Origin: Hymenobacter nivis
Lineage (GTDB): Bacteria > Bacteroidota > Bacteroidia > Cytophagales > Hymenobacteraceae
Direction of reading: 5' to 3'
Length of the DNA: 64,000 nucleotides
NCBI RefSeq assembly: GCF_006439025.1
Contig: NZ_RCYZ01000007.1
Location: 120,825-184,824 of the forward strand
Part shown: piece after piece, positions 1-9,066 of the stretch
How the letters are laid out: each line of letters begins with the position of its first letter
Position numbering within the stretch: the first letter of the stretch is position 1
The notes under the pieces: model-generated
Database searches by the model: none
What the model was told of the DNA's origin: nothing
The model's input: the letters and a program-made list of their open reading frames with translations, nothing else
Made by a program: the position numbers and the translations under genes

Positions 1-2323
1 TGGCGAACACGGGCTGGGTTTTCTTGAGCGCAATCAGGCTGCGGTACACGTTGAACAGGGCCCGGCGTTCGGGCACGTTCTCGTAGTCCCAGCGGATGGG
101 CTTGTTGGCCGTGCGGCAGCCGTCGGATACAGTGCCGTCGGGGCAGCGGTTGATGGTGAAGTCGTAGCCCACTTCGCCAAACTGCCACACCAGTTTGGGC
201 CCCGGCACGGTGAAGAAGAACGCCGCCGCCTCGCCGTTGCGGGCCATGGAGGTGGCAAAATCCTTGGTGCTGTACGTGCCCGAAGCGTTGCCGTAGGCCG
301 CGTTTTTGAAGGCCAGGCGCTCCTCGTCGTGGCTCTCCATGTAGGTAATCAGGTTGGGGTTGTTGAAGCCGCGGGTTTTGTAGTAGCCGCGGCTCAGGTC
401 GGAGGTGGCCACGTAGCCCATGGTGGCCTCGTTGTAGTTGTAGTTCATGTTGCCCCAAATCATGAAACCGTAGTCGGTCAGCGCTTTGGCTTCGCTGTCC
501 ACCGGAAAATGCTCCAGGATAGGGTACAGGGTGGGGTCGGTGGCTACCAGCGTTTGGTAGTAGTCCTTCCAGATGTCGATGCGCGACTGGTCGTAGTCGG
601 CGTAGGTGGCCTCGGTGGTAGCCTTGTTGGTGAAGCCCCCGGCCAGGTCGAACCGGTAGCCGTCGATGTGGTACTCCTGGAGCCAGAACTGCATCACCTT
701 CTTGCTGAAGTACTTGGTGTAGGGGCTCTCGTGGTTCAGGTCGTTGTACACGCTATAAGGGTGCGGGGCCCCCACGTTGAACCAGGGGTTGTTAGCAGCG
801 GGGTTGTCGCCGTTGGCGTAGAGCTGGAACATGGGGCTCTGGCCGGTGGAGTGGTTCAGCACCATGTCGAGCACCACGGCAATGCCGCGGCGGTGGCACT
901 CGTCAATGAATTGCTTGAGGGCCGTTTTGGTGCCGTAGTACTTGTCGGGCGCGAAGTAGAAATCGGGGCTGTAGCCCCAGTTCTCGTTGTCGTCGAACTC
1001 GTTGACGGGCATCAGCTCGATGGCGTTCACGCCCAGGCGCTGCAGGTAGCCCAGCGTGTCGCGCAAGGTTTGGTAATTGTGGGCCCCCACGAAGTCGCGC
1101 ACCAGCAGCTCATACGTCACCATATTGGTGCGGGCCGGGCGCTGGAAGTTGGTGGTTTGCCAGGCGTAGGCCGCCTGGTTGCTTTGCAGCACCGACACGA
1201 TACCCGTGGTTTTGCCGGTCGGGTACGCCTTCAAATTGGGGTACGTGGCGGCCGGGATGCCCCCGTCGGAGTTTGGGTCCAGAATCTTCTCGCAGTACGG
1301 GTCGGCCACGCGCAGCTGGCCATCCACCAGAAACTGGTAGGCGTACTCCTGGCCCGCCGTGAGGCCGTCAATCTGCACCCACCAGCGACCGGTGGCGGCC
1401 ACCGTGGCGGGCGTGGTACTCAGGTTATCGGCCGTTTGGTTCATGAAGCCCGCCGTGGTCGGCTGCCAGTTATTGAACTCCCCCACCACGTACACAAACT
1501 GCTTGCCCGGCGCGCTCAGGCTCAGGATGGCCGACGTGCCGCCGTTGATGTAGGTAATGCCGTCGGGCCGGGCCCCGGCGGGCAGCGCGGCGGTGGCCGG
1601 GGCGGCCGGGCGCACCACCAGTGTCTGGGTATCCTCCACGGTTTGGCCGCCGGCGGTGGCCGTCAGGCGCAGCACGTTATTCCCCGTTTGGGTGATGGTC
1701 ACAGTAGTGCTCAAGGCCGTGGCGTTGGCCTGCTGGGCCACCTGCGTGCCGTTGAGGTAAAGCGTGAGCGTGGCGGCGGCCGAGGCCGTGCCGGCCACGG
1801 CCACCTGCTGGTTCAGGGCCACAAACTGCGGGTTGCCGGCGGTGGCGGGCACCGGCTGCGTGATGCGCACGGCCAGGGCGGCCACCTGCGCGTCCACAAA
1901 AATGTCGGCCCCGCCGGGGCCCCGGCCCACCTTCGCGCCGTCGCCGCTGCGGAACACCATGCCCAGCTTCAGGAGTTGGTCGGTGGCGGCGAGGCCGTAG
2001 AACGCCCGCGGCGTAAAGGTGATGGTGTACTTGTCGTTGCCGAGCGCCGTCATCAGCGCGGCCGGGTCGGGCTGGTTGAAATTGACCCGGGGGCCCCCTT
2101 TCCAGTCGCCCTGGTTGGCGCTCTTGTCGGTCACGGCCCCGGTCCAGATGTACACCGGCCCGCCCGAGCCCGCCAGGCCGGCGTTGCCTTGGGCAGCGTC
2201 GAAGGTTAGGGTAATGGGCGTATCGGCGGTGAAAAACGTGGGCTGCACCGTGACGACCTGCGCCTGCGCGGCCAGCGCCGCGAGGCTCAGCAGCAGGCCC
2301 GCAAAGAGTCGAAGTATTTTCAT
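1..2323 (-). CDS. Secreted GH13 alpha-amylase, 3' end cut off
   Basis: The gene reads leftward and leaves the window, so 774 codons are visible and the C-terminus is missing. Residues 1 to about 20 form a signal peptide ending AALAAQAQ. An N-terminal beta domain (about 20-140) is followed by a second Ig-like segment, a CBM48-like domain (about 260-360, with GEFNNWQP), then a GH13 barrel from about residue 410. The barrel shows VVLDMVLNHS (conserved region I), YRFDLAG with the expected nucleophile D559, ILEHFP with acid/base E604, and MESHDEE with the stabilising D666. These are the three catalytic residues of alpha-amylases. It should cut starch or glycogen outside the cytoplasm. No SusC/SusD partner lies to its right. 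The ATG at 2323 directly precedes the signal peptide. A large plus-strand reading frame over the same bases is an antisense shadow. Confidence 0.93.
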   Translation of the reverse strand, partial: MKILRLFAGLLLSLAALAAQAQVVTVQPTFFTADTPITLTFDAAQGNAGLAGSGGPVYIWTGAVTDKSANQGDWKGGPRVNFNQPDPAALMTALGNDKYTITFTPRAFYGLAATDQLLKLGMVFRSGDGAKVGRGPGGADIFVDAQVAALAVRITQPVPATAGNPQFVALNQQVAVAGTASAAATLTLYLNGTQVAQQANATALSTTVTITQTGNNVLRLTATAGGQTVEDTQTLVVRPAAPATAALPAGARPDGITYINGGTSAILSLSAPGKQFVYVVGEFNNWQPTTAGFMNQTADNLSTTPATVAATGRWWVQIDGLTAGQEYAYQFLVDGQLRVADPYCEKILDPNSDGGIPAATYPNLKAYPTGKTTGIVSVLQSNQAAYAWQTTNFQRPARTNMVTYELLVRDFVGAHNYQTLRDTLGYLQRLGVNAIELMPVNEFDDNENWGYSPDFYFAPDKYYGTKTALKQFIDECHRRGIAVVLDMVLNHSTGQSPMFQLYANGDNPAANNPWFNVGAPHPYSVYNDLNHESPYTKYFSKKVMQFWLQEYHIDGYRFDLAGGFTNKATTEATYADYDQSRIDIWKDYYQTLVATDPTLYPILEHFPVDSEAKALTDYGFMIWGNMNYNYNEATMGYVATSDLSRGYYKTRGFNNPNLITYMESHDEERLAFKNAAYGNASGTYSTKDFATSMARNGEAAAFFFTVPGPKLVWQFGEVGYDFTINRCPDGTVSDGCRTANKPIRWDYENVPERRALFNVYRSLIALKKTQPVFA

Positions 2324-2644
2324 GGGGGTTGAATTAAGAAAGTCGAAGGCGATTATTTCGCTATTGGCAACGATTGCATAGGTAGGCAAAGATAGGGCAC
2401 ACACAGAACGATGAGGTGAATTTTTTGCCTTTTGCGGGGGCGTGGCCGGGCTTTTTGGCGTGGTGGGGGCCCCGGGTTTTGGCGCTCGGCGGCAGTTTGT
2501 CCGTATAGCCGTTGGGGCCCCAGCCGGCCGGGCGCAACCCGTTCGGCCCCCGGGCCTCGTATTTTTACCGATTCACCCCTTTGCGGGGCGCACCCGACCT
2601 TTCCCCGGGGCCGCTGCCCGCACCCAATTTCTGCCCCGAATACC
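2324..2644. other. Divergent intergenic region, amylase/Smr gene
   Basis: About 320 bases without a gene, between the leftward amylase and the rightward Smr gene. On the minus strand TATCTTTG at 2394-2387 fits the Bacteroidota -7 box and lies about 64 bases before the amylase ATG. Just inside it is an interrupted inverted repeat (GCAA and TTGC arms) that could be a repressor site, but this is weak. The part next to the Smr gene is very GC-rich with GGGCCC palindromes; no clear promoter was seen there. Confidence 0.5.
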
Positions 2645-3862
2645 ATGAACGTAGGAGATAGAGTACGCCTGCTTACCGGCACCGAAGAAGGCATCGTGAC
2701 CCGCCTGCTCGACAGCGAGCTGGTGGAAGTGGCCATCGACAACGATTTCACCATCCCCGTGCTGCGCCGCGAAGTGGTGGTGGTGGCCGCCGACGAAAGC
2801 AAGAGCTTCAACCGCGCCGCCCCCACCTACGGCCCCGGCCAGCAGCCCGGCCGCAACGCCAACGCCAGCAAGAAAGACCGCAGCAGCATTCCCAAGCCCA
2901 CGGCGGCCAACGCCGCCAAGGCCACCCCCACGCTGGCCGAGGCCCTGGCCGCCGTGGCCAGTAGCGGCCCCGCCGCGGCCAAGGCCCCCGGCGGCAAGGT
3001 GCCATCGGCCGGCGCGGCCCCGGCCGCCAAGGGCCTGTTCCTGGCCCTGGTCAACCAGTCGCCTGAGCTGCTGGGCGTCACGCTCATCAACAACACCGAG
3101 GCCGACGTGCTGTACACCTACGGCGAGGAAACCCCGGCCCGCCCCTACCGGGCCCTGGCCGCCGGCCAGCTGGGCCCCAAGGCCAGCACCCGGCCCCTGG
3201 CGTTCCTGCACCTGAAGGACTTTGAAACCTGGCCCGCCGCCGTAGTGCAGCTCCTGCCCCACCGCCACAACGGCGACGCGGCCTATGAGCTGATCAACAA
3301 GCGTCAGGGCTTCAAAGCCAGCACGTTCTACGCCAGCCGCCGCCCGGCCCCGGTCATCGGCGCCGATGCCTACCTGTTCCAGCTCGACGAGCGAGCCGCC
3401 GCGGCCATCGCCCCCGAAAAGCTGGCCCAGGAAACCCCCGCCGCTTCCGAAGCCGCTAAGGCCCCGGCTGGCATCGACGCGGCGGCCCTGCGCGCCCAGC
3501 TCACCGGCGACGCGCCCGCCAAGCCGGCCGCCGTAGTAGCCGCCGCGGCCCCCAAGCCCGCCGCGCCCGTGGTGGCCCCGCCCCACGAATTCGACCTGCA
3601 CTTCGAGGCCCTGCGCCCCGACAACACCGAGGAGCTGAGCAACACGGCCATCCTACGCATTCAGCTCGACGCCTTTGAAGACGCGCTGGTGAGGGCCCTG
3701 GCCACCAACATGCACGAAATCGTGTTCATCCACGGCATGGGCAACGGCACGCTGCGCAAGGAAATCCACCGCCAGCTAAGCCGCAACAAGGACATCAAGT
3801 TCTTCGAGGACTCGCGCAAAGAGAAGTTCGGCTACGGCGCCACGCTGGTGCGGCTGAAGTAA
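2645..3862 (+). CDS. Smr-domain protein with DUF2027-type N-terminus
   Basis: A 405-residue protein. Residues 1-60 form a small beta-barrel-like region (NVGDRVRLLTGTEEG) as seen in DUF2027 proteins. An Ala/Pro/Lys-rich linker follows. A beta-rich middle domain covers about 130-250. A second linker (about 255-310) leads to a C-terminal Smr domain with the hallmark HGMGNGTLRKEIH near residue 363. Smr domains nick or bind branched nucleic acids in MutS2 relatives, but this protein has no MutS ATPase, so its substrate is unknown. The ATG at 2645 is chosen because the open frame upstream encodes low-complexity sequence and the conserved domain begins here. It stands alone, with a strong terminator downstream. 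Confidence 0.85.
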   Translation: MNVGDRVRLLTGTEEGIVTRLLDSELVEVAIDNDFTIPVLRREVVVVAADESKSFNRAAPTYGPGQQPGRNANASKKDRSSIPKPTAANAAKATPTLAEALAAVASSGPAAAKAPGGKVPSAGAAPAAKGLFLALVNQSPELLGVTLINNTEADVLYTYGEETPARPYRALAAGQLGPKASTRPLAFLHLKDFETWPAAVVQLLPHRHNGDAAYELINKRQGFKASTFYASRRPAPVIGADAYLFQLDERAAAAIAPEKLAQETPAASEAAKAPAGIDAAALRAQLTGDAPAKPAAVVAAAAPKPAAPVVAPPHEFDLHFEALRPDNTEELSNTAILRIQLDAFEDALVRALATNMHEIVFIHGMGNGTLRKEIHRQLSRNKDIKFFEDSRKEKFGYGATLVRLK

Positions 3863-3887
3863 AGAAGCCCACTTTATTAGTAGAGCG

Positions 3888-4054
3888 GTTGCGGCTAGCC
3901 CCGTCGGGGCGGCCCGGCGGTAGGTAAAAGCCCCAACCATTTAGCAAAGCCCCAGGGGGATGGCCCAATCGCTAGGGCCCCCCCCCTGGGGCTTTGTTCA
4001 TTTTTGTTATCAAAATATCTACCGACGGGCCGTCCCGCTAGGGTTAGCCGCAAC
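3888..4054. repeat. Long imperfect inverted repeat before rnpB
   Basis: Arms of about 36 bases (3888-3923 and 4019-4054) are imperfect reverse complements. Both carry GTTGCGGCTA at the outer end and a CGGCCCG core. They enclose the terminator at 3945-3996. The right arm ends about 20 bases before the rnpB -7 box. It could be a mobile palindromic element or simply a large structured 3' end. Confidence 0.6.
3945..3996 (+). terminator. Terminator of the Smr gene
   Basis: A perfect 15-bp stem (3945-3959 with 3982-3996, arm CAAAGCCCCAGGGGG) has a 22-base loop and is followed by TTCATTTTTG. It separates the Smr gene from rnpB. Confidence 0.75.
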
Positions 4055-4072
4055 AAGCTGGGGCGGGGGCCC

Positions 4073-4080
4073 TACCTTTG
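4073..4080 (+). promoter_or_regulatory. rnpB promoter, -7 box TACCTTTG
   Basis: TACCTTTG matches the Bacteroidota -7 consensus TAnnTTTG exactly. It ends four bases before the predicted 5' end of RNase P RNA, which is the spacing expected for this sigma factor. No convincing -33 TTG is seen at the usual distance. Confidence 0.7.
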
Positions 4081-4083
4081 CCC

Positions 4084-4474
4084 GCAAGCAGTGCGCCACT
4101 CCACCGCGGCGGGGCAACCCGGCGAGGAAAGTCCGGGCAACGCAGGGCACCCTGCTTCCTAACGGGAAGGACCGGCCAATCGGGCCGGGACAGCCAGTGC
4201 CACAGAAAATAACCGCCTACGCGAGTGGGTAAGGGTGAAAAGGTGCGGTAAGAGCGCACCAGCGGGCGGGTAACCGACCCGGCTGGGTAAACCTCAGGGG
4301 TTGAAAGACCAAATAAGCGGACACGCGCGCTGGCTTCGGCCGGCGGGCAACGGGCGGCCCGCTCGGGTCCGCGGGTAGGTCGATGGAGCCTTTCCGCGAG
4401 GACTGGCCTAGATAAATGGTGGAGACGGGGCCCCCGGGCCCCGGACAGAACCCGGCTTACCGGCGCATTGCCTA
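4084..4474 (+). ncRNA. rnpB: RNase P RNA component (class A)
   Basis: This is the catalytic RNA that matures tRNA 5' ends. The two strands of the conserved P4 helix region are present: GAGGAAAGTCCGGGC at 4124-4138 and ACAGAACCCGGCTTA at 4445-4459. GGTGCGGTAAGAGCGCACC at 4242-4260 is the usual P11/P12 block. The P1 helix pairs GCAGTGCGCC (4088-4097) with GGCGCATTGC (4462-4471), which fixes both ends to within a few bases. A -7 promoter box and a strong terminator flank the gene. Confidence 0.96.
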
Positions 4475-4481
4475 GTTTTGG

Positions 4482-4518
4482 CGGCCGCTCCTGCTTTGGC
4501 AGGGGCGGCCGTTTTTTT
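4482..4518 (+). terminator. rnpB terminator
   Basis: A 13-bp stem (4482-4494 with 4499-4511, one G-U pair) with a TTTG loop is followed directly by seven T residues. Confidence 0.9.
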
Positions 4519-4607
4519 ATTTAAGACACTCTTAAGACCCAGCACGTACGCAAAATCCGTACATACCCGTTCTGGTTGCTTTCCCTTCCCCCGCTCCCCG
4601 CCTGCTC

Positions 4608-5771
4608 ATGCCCCGCATCCTCATCATCGACGACGAAAAAGCCATCCGCAACACGCTGAAGGAGATTCTGGAGTTTGAAAACTACACCGTGGACCAGGCC
4701 GAGGACGGCCCCGCCGGGCTCGACCTGCTCATCCAGCACAAGTACGACCTGGTGCTCTGCGACATCAAGATGCCCAAAATGGACGGCCTGGAGGTGCTCA
4801 GCCGCGCCCAGGGCCTGTCGCCCGACACGGCCTTCATCATGGTATCGGCCCACGGCAACATCGAAACCGCCGTGGAAGCCACCAAAAAAGGCGCCTACGA
4901 CTTCCTGCCCAAGCCGCCCGACCTCAACCGCCTGCTCATCACGGTACGCAACGCCCTGGACCGCACCAAGCTGGTGACGGAAACCAAGACCCTGAAAAAG
5001 AAGCTCTCCGTCACCAAAGGCTCGGCCATGATTGGCTCGTCGGCGGCGCTGGGGGCCGTTCGCAAGGCCATCGAAAAAGTGGCCCCCACCGACGCCCGCG
5101 TGCTCATCACGGGCCCCAACGGGGCGGGCAAGGAGATGGTGGCCCGCCAACTGCACGAGCTAAGCTCCCGCGCCCAGGGCCCCCTGGTGGAAGTGAACTG
5201 CGCCGCCATCCCGTCCGAGCTCATTGAGAGCGAGCTGTTTGGCCACGAAAAAGGCTCGTTCACCTCGGCCGTGAAGCAGCGCATCGGCAAGTTTGAGCAG
5301 GCCGACGGCGGCACGCTGTTTCTGGACGAAATTGGCGACATGAGCCTCTCGGCCCAGGCCAAGGTGCTACGCGCGCTGCAGGAAAGCAAAATCACCCGCG
5401 TAGGCGGCGAAAAAGAGATTTCGGTGAACGTGCGCGTGCTGGCCGCCACCAACAAAGACCTGATGCAGGAAATCGCCGACAAGAATTTCCGCGAAGACCT
5501 CTACCACCGCCTCTCCGTCATTCTCATCCAGGTGCCGGCCCTGAACGACCGCCGCGACGACATCCCCGACCTCATCCAGAAATTCCTGGCCGACATCGCC
5601 GCCGACTACGGCAACAAGCCCAAAAAAATCGACGCCGGGGCCCTAAAATACCTGCAAGCGCTGGACTGGCGCGGCAACATCCGCGAGCTGCGCAACGTGG
5701 TCGAGCGCCTCGTCATCATGAGCGACGACACCGTGACGGAAGCCGACGCCAAGGCCTTCGCTGGCAAGTAG
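4608..5771 (+). CDS. NtrC-like response regulator lacking GAFTGA and HTH
   Basis: A 387-residue response regulator. The receiver domain (1-120) has the acidic pair D8/D9, phospho-acceptor D52 in CDIKMPKMDG, S80 and K102. The AAA+ domain (about 137-380) has a Walker A written GPNGAGKE (169-176), Walker B LFLDE (D240/E241) and the arginine-finger segment FREDLYHRL. The loop that contacts sigma-54, normally GAFTGA, reads GSFTSA (216-221). The protein stops about six residues after the AAA+ lid, so the usual Fis-type DNA-binding helix-turn-helix is absent. It is therefore unlikely to be a standard sigma-54 enhancer-binding activator. It may regulate through protein contacts. No histidine kinase gene is adjacent. 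Confidence 0.88.
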   Translation: MPRILIIDDEKAIRNTLKEILEFENYTVDQAEDGPAGLDLLIQHKYDLVLCDIKMPKMDGLEVLSRAQGLSPDTAFIMVSAHGNIETAVEATKKGAYDFLPKPPDLNRLLITVRNALDRTKLVTETKTLKKKLSVTKGSAMIGSSAALGAVRKAIEKVAPTDARVLITGPNGAGKEMVARQLHELSSRAQGPLVEVNCAAIPSELIESELFGHEKGSFTSAVKQRIGKFEQADGGTLFLDEIGDMSLSAQAKVLRALQESKITRVGGEKEISVNVRVLAATNKDLMQEIADKNFREDLYHRLSVILIQVPALNDRRDDIPDLIQKFLADIAADYGNKPKKIDAGALKYLQALDWRGNIRELRNVVERLVIMSDDTVTEADAKAFAGK

Positions 5772-5814
5772 CCCCCTTGGGGGCCCCACCGCTCCTAATC
5801 TCTTTACCCAAACT

Positions 5815-5841
5815 GCCCCGGCCCACCCGCCGGGGCTTTTT
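5815..5841 (+). terminator. Terminator after the response regulator
   Basis: Stem GCCCCGG (5815-5821) pairs with CCGGGGC (5830-5836) and is followed by five T residues. Confidence 0.8.
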
Positions 5842-6017
5842 GCTGACCGCGGGCGGCGCTGGCGTGGGGCCCCGGGCGCTTGGTTTTTGCCACAAAATAT
5901 TTTGGCATTGGCGCATTTTGGGGCCCCTGGGCCAACCTGAACCATAAAAACCCGGTTACAATAGCAGGCGGATGCTGTTCTCGTCCGTTTCACCTCACCA
6001 TATTCCCTCCAAACCCC

Positions 6018-6425
6018 ATGGGTATTACCCTCGAACTAGCCCAAGCCGCCGTCCAGGCCGCCCACCAGAAATCGCTCGAACTGGGCGTTAAGATGAACAT
6101 TGCCGTGGTTGATGCCGGGGCCAACCTCGTGGCCTTCGCCCGCATGGACGATGCCTGGCTCGGCTCGCTCGACATCTCCATCAAGAAGGCCAAGACGGCC
6201 CGCTTCTTCGACATGCCCACCGGCGACTTGGGCAAGATTTCGCAGCCCGGCGGTCCGTTGTTCAACATCGAGCACTCCAATACCGGCCTCATCACCTTCC
6301 CCGGCGGCATCCCCATCGCCGATAGCACGGGCCGCATCGTGGGCGCCATCGGCGTATCCGGCGACTCGGTGGAGAACGACCACATCGTGGCCGAAGCCGG
6401 CCGCGTGGCCGTGGCCAACCGCTAG
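6018..6425 (+). CDS. HbpS/GlcG-like (DUF336) protein
   Basis: A 135-residue single-domain protein of the GlcG/HbpS family. The family folds as a profilin-like oligomer and includes haem-binding and redox-sensing members and helpers of oxidoreductases. Typical features are AVVDAGANLVAFARMDDA, the KAKTAR helix and the glycine-rich GGIPI...GAIGVSG end. The ATG at 6018 is chosen over an in-frame upstream start because family homology begins at MGITLELAQ. It has no signal peptide. The formaldehyde dehydrogenase gene follows after 49 bases, so the two are probably co-transcribed. A role beside that enzyme is inference. Confidence 0.85.
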   Translation: MGITLELAQAAVQAAHQKSLELGVKMNIAVVDAGANLVAFARMDDAWLGSLDISIKKAKTARFFDMPTGDLGKISQPGGPLFNIEHSNTGLITFPGGIPIADSTGRIVGAIGVSGDSVENDHIVAEAGRVAVANR

Positions 6426-6474
6426 CCGCAGGGCCCCCGCGCCCAGCACTTTTTCCCACCCAACCCCCAGCAAC

Positions 6475-7707
6475 ATGGCCAGCAACAGAGGCGTCGTTTA
6501 TTTGGGCCCCGGCAAAGTCGAGGTGCAAAGCATTGATTTTCCAGAGCTAAAAAATCCCAAGGGTCGTAAAATAACCCACGGCGTTATTCTCAAAGTAGTA
6601 TCCACCAACATTTGCGGCTCCGACCAGCACATGGTGCGTGGCCGCACCACGGCCCCCGCGGGCCTGGTGCTGGGCCACGAAATCACGGGCGAAGTGGTGG
6701 AAGCCGGCGAGGACGTAGAATTCCTGAAAAAGGGCGACCTCGTGTCGGTGCCCTTCAACGTGGCCTGCGGCCGCTGCCGCACCTGCAAGGAGCAGCAAAC
6801 AGGCATCTGCCTGACCGTGAACGAGGGCCGCGCCGGTGGCGCCTACGGCTACGTGGACATGGGCGGCTGGGTAGGCGGCCAAGCCGAGTACGTGATGGTG
6901 CCCTACGCCGATTTTAACCTGCTGAAATTCCCGAACAAGGACCAGGCGATGGAGAAAATCCGCGACTTGACCATGCTGAGCGACATTTTCCCCACCGGTT
7001 TCCACGGCGCCGTAAAGGCCGGCGTGGGCCCCGGCACCACGGTGTACGTGGCCGGCGCGGGCCCGGTGGGCCTGGCGGCCGCCGCCTCGGCGCAGCTGCT
7101 GGGTGCGGCCGTGGTAATTGTGGGCGACATGAACAAGGCGCGCCTGGCGCACGCCCGCTCCTTTGGCTGCGAAACGGTGGACCTGAACGAGGACGCCAAC
7201 CTGGCCGACCAGATTGCCAACATCCTGGGCGTGCCCGAGGTGGACTGCGCCATCGACTGCGTGGGCTTTGAGGCCAGCGGCCACGGCACCCAGGCCAAAA
7301 CCGAGGTGCCCGCCGCCGTGCTCAACTCGCTCATGGAAATTGCCCGTGCGGGCGGCTCCATCGGCATCCCCGGCCTGTACGTCACCGCCGACCCCGGCGC
7401 GGAGGACAAAGCCGCCAAAACCGGCAACCTGAGCATCCGCTTCGGCCTGGGCTGGGCCAAGAGCCACTCCTTCCACACCGGCCAAACGCCCGTAATGAGC
7501 TACAACCGCCAGCTCATGCAGGCCATTCTGTACGACAAGGTGCAGATTGCCAAGGCTGTGAACGTGGAAATCATCAGCCTCGACGAGGCCCCCAAGGGCT
7601 ACGCCGAGTTCGACAGCGGCGTGGCGAAGAAGTTCGTCATCAACCCGCACAACCTGATTCCGGACGTGAAAAAGGCCAAAGCCGCCAAGGAACCGGTGGC
7701 CGCCTAG
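6475..7707 (+). CDS. fdhA: Glutathione-independent formaldehyde dehydrogenase
   Basis: A 410-residue zinc-dependent medium-chain dehydrogenase that oxidises formaldehyde (and other aldehydes by dismutation) with NAD. Catalytic zinc ligands are C47 (NICGSDQH) and H68/E69 (GHE). The structural zinc cysteines are C98, C101, C104 and C112. The cofactor site is the Rossmann motif GAGPVGLAAAA. The long insert after the zinc lobe and the length match the Pseudomonas putida FdhA type rather than ordinary alcohol dehydrogenases. It lies 49 bases after the HbpS-like gene and ends at a good terminator. The symbol is assigned from motif and length resemblance. Confidence 0.9.
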   Translation: MASNRGVVYLGPGKVEVQSIDFPELKNPKGRKITHGVILKVVSTNICGSDQHMVRGRTTAPAGLVLGHEITGEVVEAGEDVEFLKKGDLVSVPFNVACGRCRTCKEQQTGICLTVNEGRAGGAYGYVDMGGWVGGQAEYVMVPYADFNLLKFPNKDQAMEKIRDLTMLSDIFPTGFHGAVKAGVGPGTTVYVAGAGPVGLAAAASAQLLGAAVVIVGDMNKARLAHARSFGCETVDLNEDANLADQIANILGVPEVDCAIDCVGFEASGHGTQAKTEVPAAVLNSLMEIARAGGSIGIPGLYVTADPGAEDKAAKTGNLSIRFGLGWAKSHSFHTGQTPVMSYNRQLMQAILYDKVQIAKAVNVEIISLDEAPKGYAEFDSGVAKKFVINPHNLIPDVKKAKAAKEPVAA

Positions 7708-7728
7708 CAGCGCCTGAAACCAATGCAG

Positions 7729-7763
7729 CAGCCGGTCTACCCAAGGGGTAGGCCGGCTGTTTT
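7729..7763 (+). terminator. Terminator after fdhA
   Basis: A 13-bp stem (7729-7741 with 7747-7759, one G-U pair) has a five-base loop and is followed by TTTT. The remaining 270 bases up to 8033 hold no gene and no clear promoter. Confidence 0.85.
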
Positions 7764-8033
7764 CGTTTGAGCTTTTCCGGTGGGTTTGGGGCCCCTGGCT
7801 TTCTCCTATAAGTAAAAAAGCGGAACATTACGCGCGAATTTTATTCTGGGGCCACACTACTGGCCTGGGGCCCTAACGCGCTATTCTACAATTTCAAATT
7901 ACCCCGTTCGTCCCAAGCTACCGGGGCTGCGGCTGGATTTGCGAAAGCGCAGGTGGCCATTGCCTTGCAACGCTCACCGTGCCAAAGCGCTCTACCAACC
8001 AGCCCCAATGGTGGGGTTCGCTTTCGAATCTTT

Positions 8034-8918
8034 ATGCGTTTTCTGGCCCAATTCTGTCTAATTGGTCTTTTTTGCGGCGTCGCCCTCAGCGGAGCCGCCC
8101 AGTCGGGCCCCGGCGTGCGCGTGGTGGATGCCCGCACCCACCAGCCCGTGCCCTACGCTTCGGTGGGGGTGCCCGGCCGGCCCCTGGGCACCGTGGCCGA
8201 TGCGCAGGGCAGCTTCCAGCCGGCCCAAATGGGCGCGGCGCCTGCCGATACGCTAGTGGTGTCGTGCGTGGGCTACCAGTCGCGCCGCCTACCCCTGGCC
8301 GCGCTGCGCCAGCTGCCCGAGGTGCTGCTGGCCCCGCAGGCGCAGGCGCTGAGCGAAGTGGTGGTGAAAGCCGCCACCTGGAAGCGCCGCCGCGTGGGCC
8401 GCGAGGCCACTGGCGGCGGCGTTGTCTGCAATTTTCACACGCGAGCCGATACCCTCCCCTCGGCCAGGCTGGGCCGCGAAGGCGGGGCTATTCTGCGCGT
8501 GCACCCCCACAGCTTTATCGAAGACGCGCATGTGTTCATCAGCCAGTCGCGGTTTCAGGGCGTGCGGTTTCGGCTCAATGTGCGGACTGTGGATGCCGAT
8601 AATCACCCGGCCGCCAGCCTGCTCACGCAGGATGTGCAGTTCGCCGTACCCGACTCGGCGCGGGGCTGGCAGCACATCGATTTGCGCCCCTACAACGTGA
8701 ACGTGGGTGCCGAAACGCGGGTGGCCGTAACGCTGGAATGGCTGGCCGGCCAGCCCACGCCGGGCAAGCCTACTACCTGGCGCGGCTGGCCCAGCGTTCT
8801 GGTTCCGGCCGCCTTCTCAGCTACTCACCGCCTGGTGTTCCGGCACAAGTCAGAAGACGCCTGGCAGGTGCAGCCGATGAGTCTGAGCTTATATATCACC
8901 ACCGCCAGCCCCGACTGA
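8034..8918 (+). CDS. Secreted protein with carboxypeptidase-like regulatory domain
   Basis: A 294-residue exported protein. A signal peptide (MRFLAQFCLIGLFCGVALSG) is followed by a carboxypeptidase-D-like regulatory beta-sandwich (about 28-105) with RVVDARTHQPVPYASVGV and the closing VSCVGYQS. Such domains sit at the start of many Bacteroidota outer-membrane proteins. The rest (about 120-294) is a beta-rich region of unknown function. No barrel or TonB box was seen, so it is not a SusC protein. The ATG at 8034 is preferred to an in-frame ATG at 7953 because it starts the signal peptide. No partner gene is evident. Confidence 0.75.
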   Translation: MRFLAQFCLIGLFCGVALSGAAQSGPGVRVVDARTHQPVPYASVGVPGRPLGTVADAQGSFQPAQMGAAPADTLVVSCVGYQSRRLPLAALRQLPEVLLAPQAQALSEVVVKAATWKRRRVGREATGGGVVCNFHTRADTLPSARLGREGGAILRVHPHSFIEDAHVFISQSRFQGVRFRLNVRTVDADNHPAASLLTQDVQFAVPDSARGWQHIDLRPYNVNVGAETRVAVTLEWLAGQPTPGKPTTWRGWPSVLVPAAFSATHRLVFRHKSEDAWQVQPMSLSLYITTASPD

Positions 8919-9066
8919 AATGTAGGGCCCCGGGCTACCGGCGTACCCTCGCCGCGCCCAACGGCCCCACCCGCGACGCAGGCAAACCGGCCGGGCGTGG
9001 GGCCCTATTGGCGGGGCAGCGGGCGTATTTGCGCAAGCTGCTGCAGGCCCCTTTTGCATTGCACCA

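Noticed and set aside
329..2209. A 626-codon plus-strand open frame
   Set aside because: It is antisense to the GH13 amylase, is Val/His/Gly-rich and shows no domain; the minus-strand frame has all amylase catalytic motifs.
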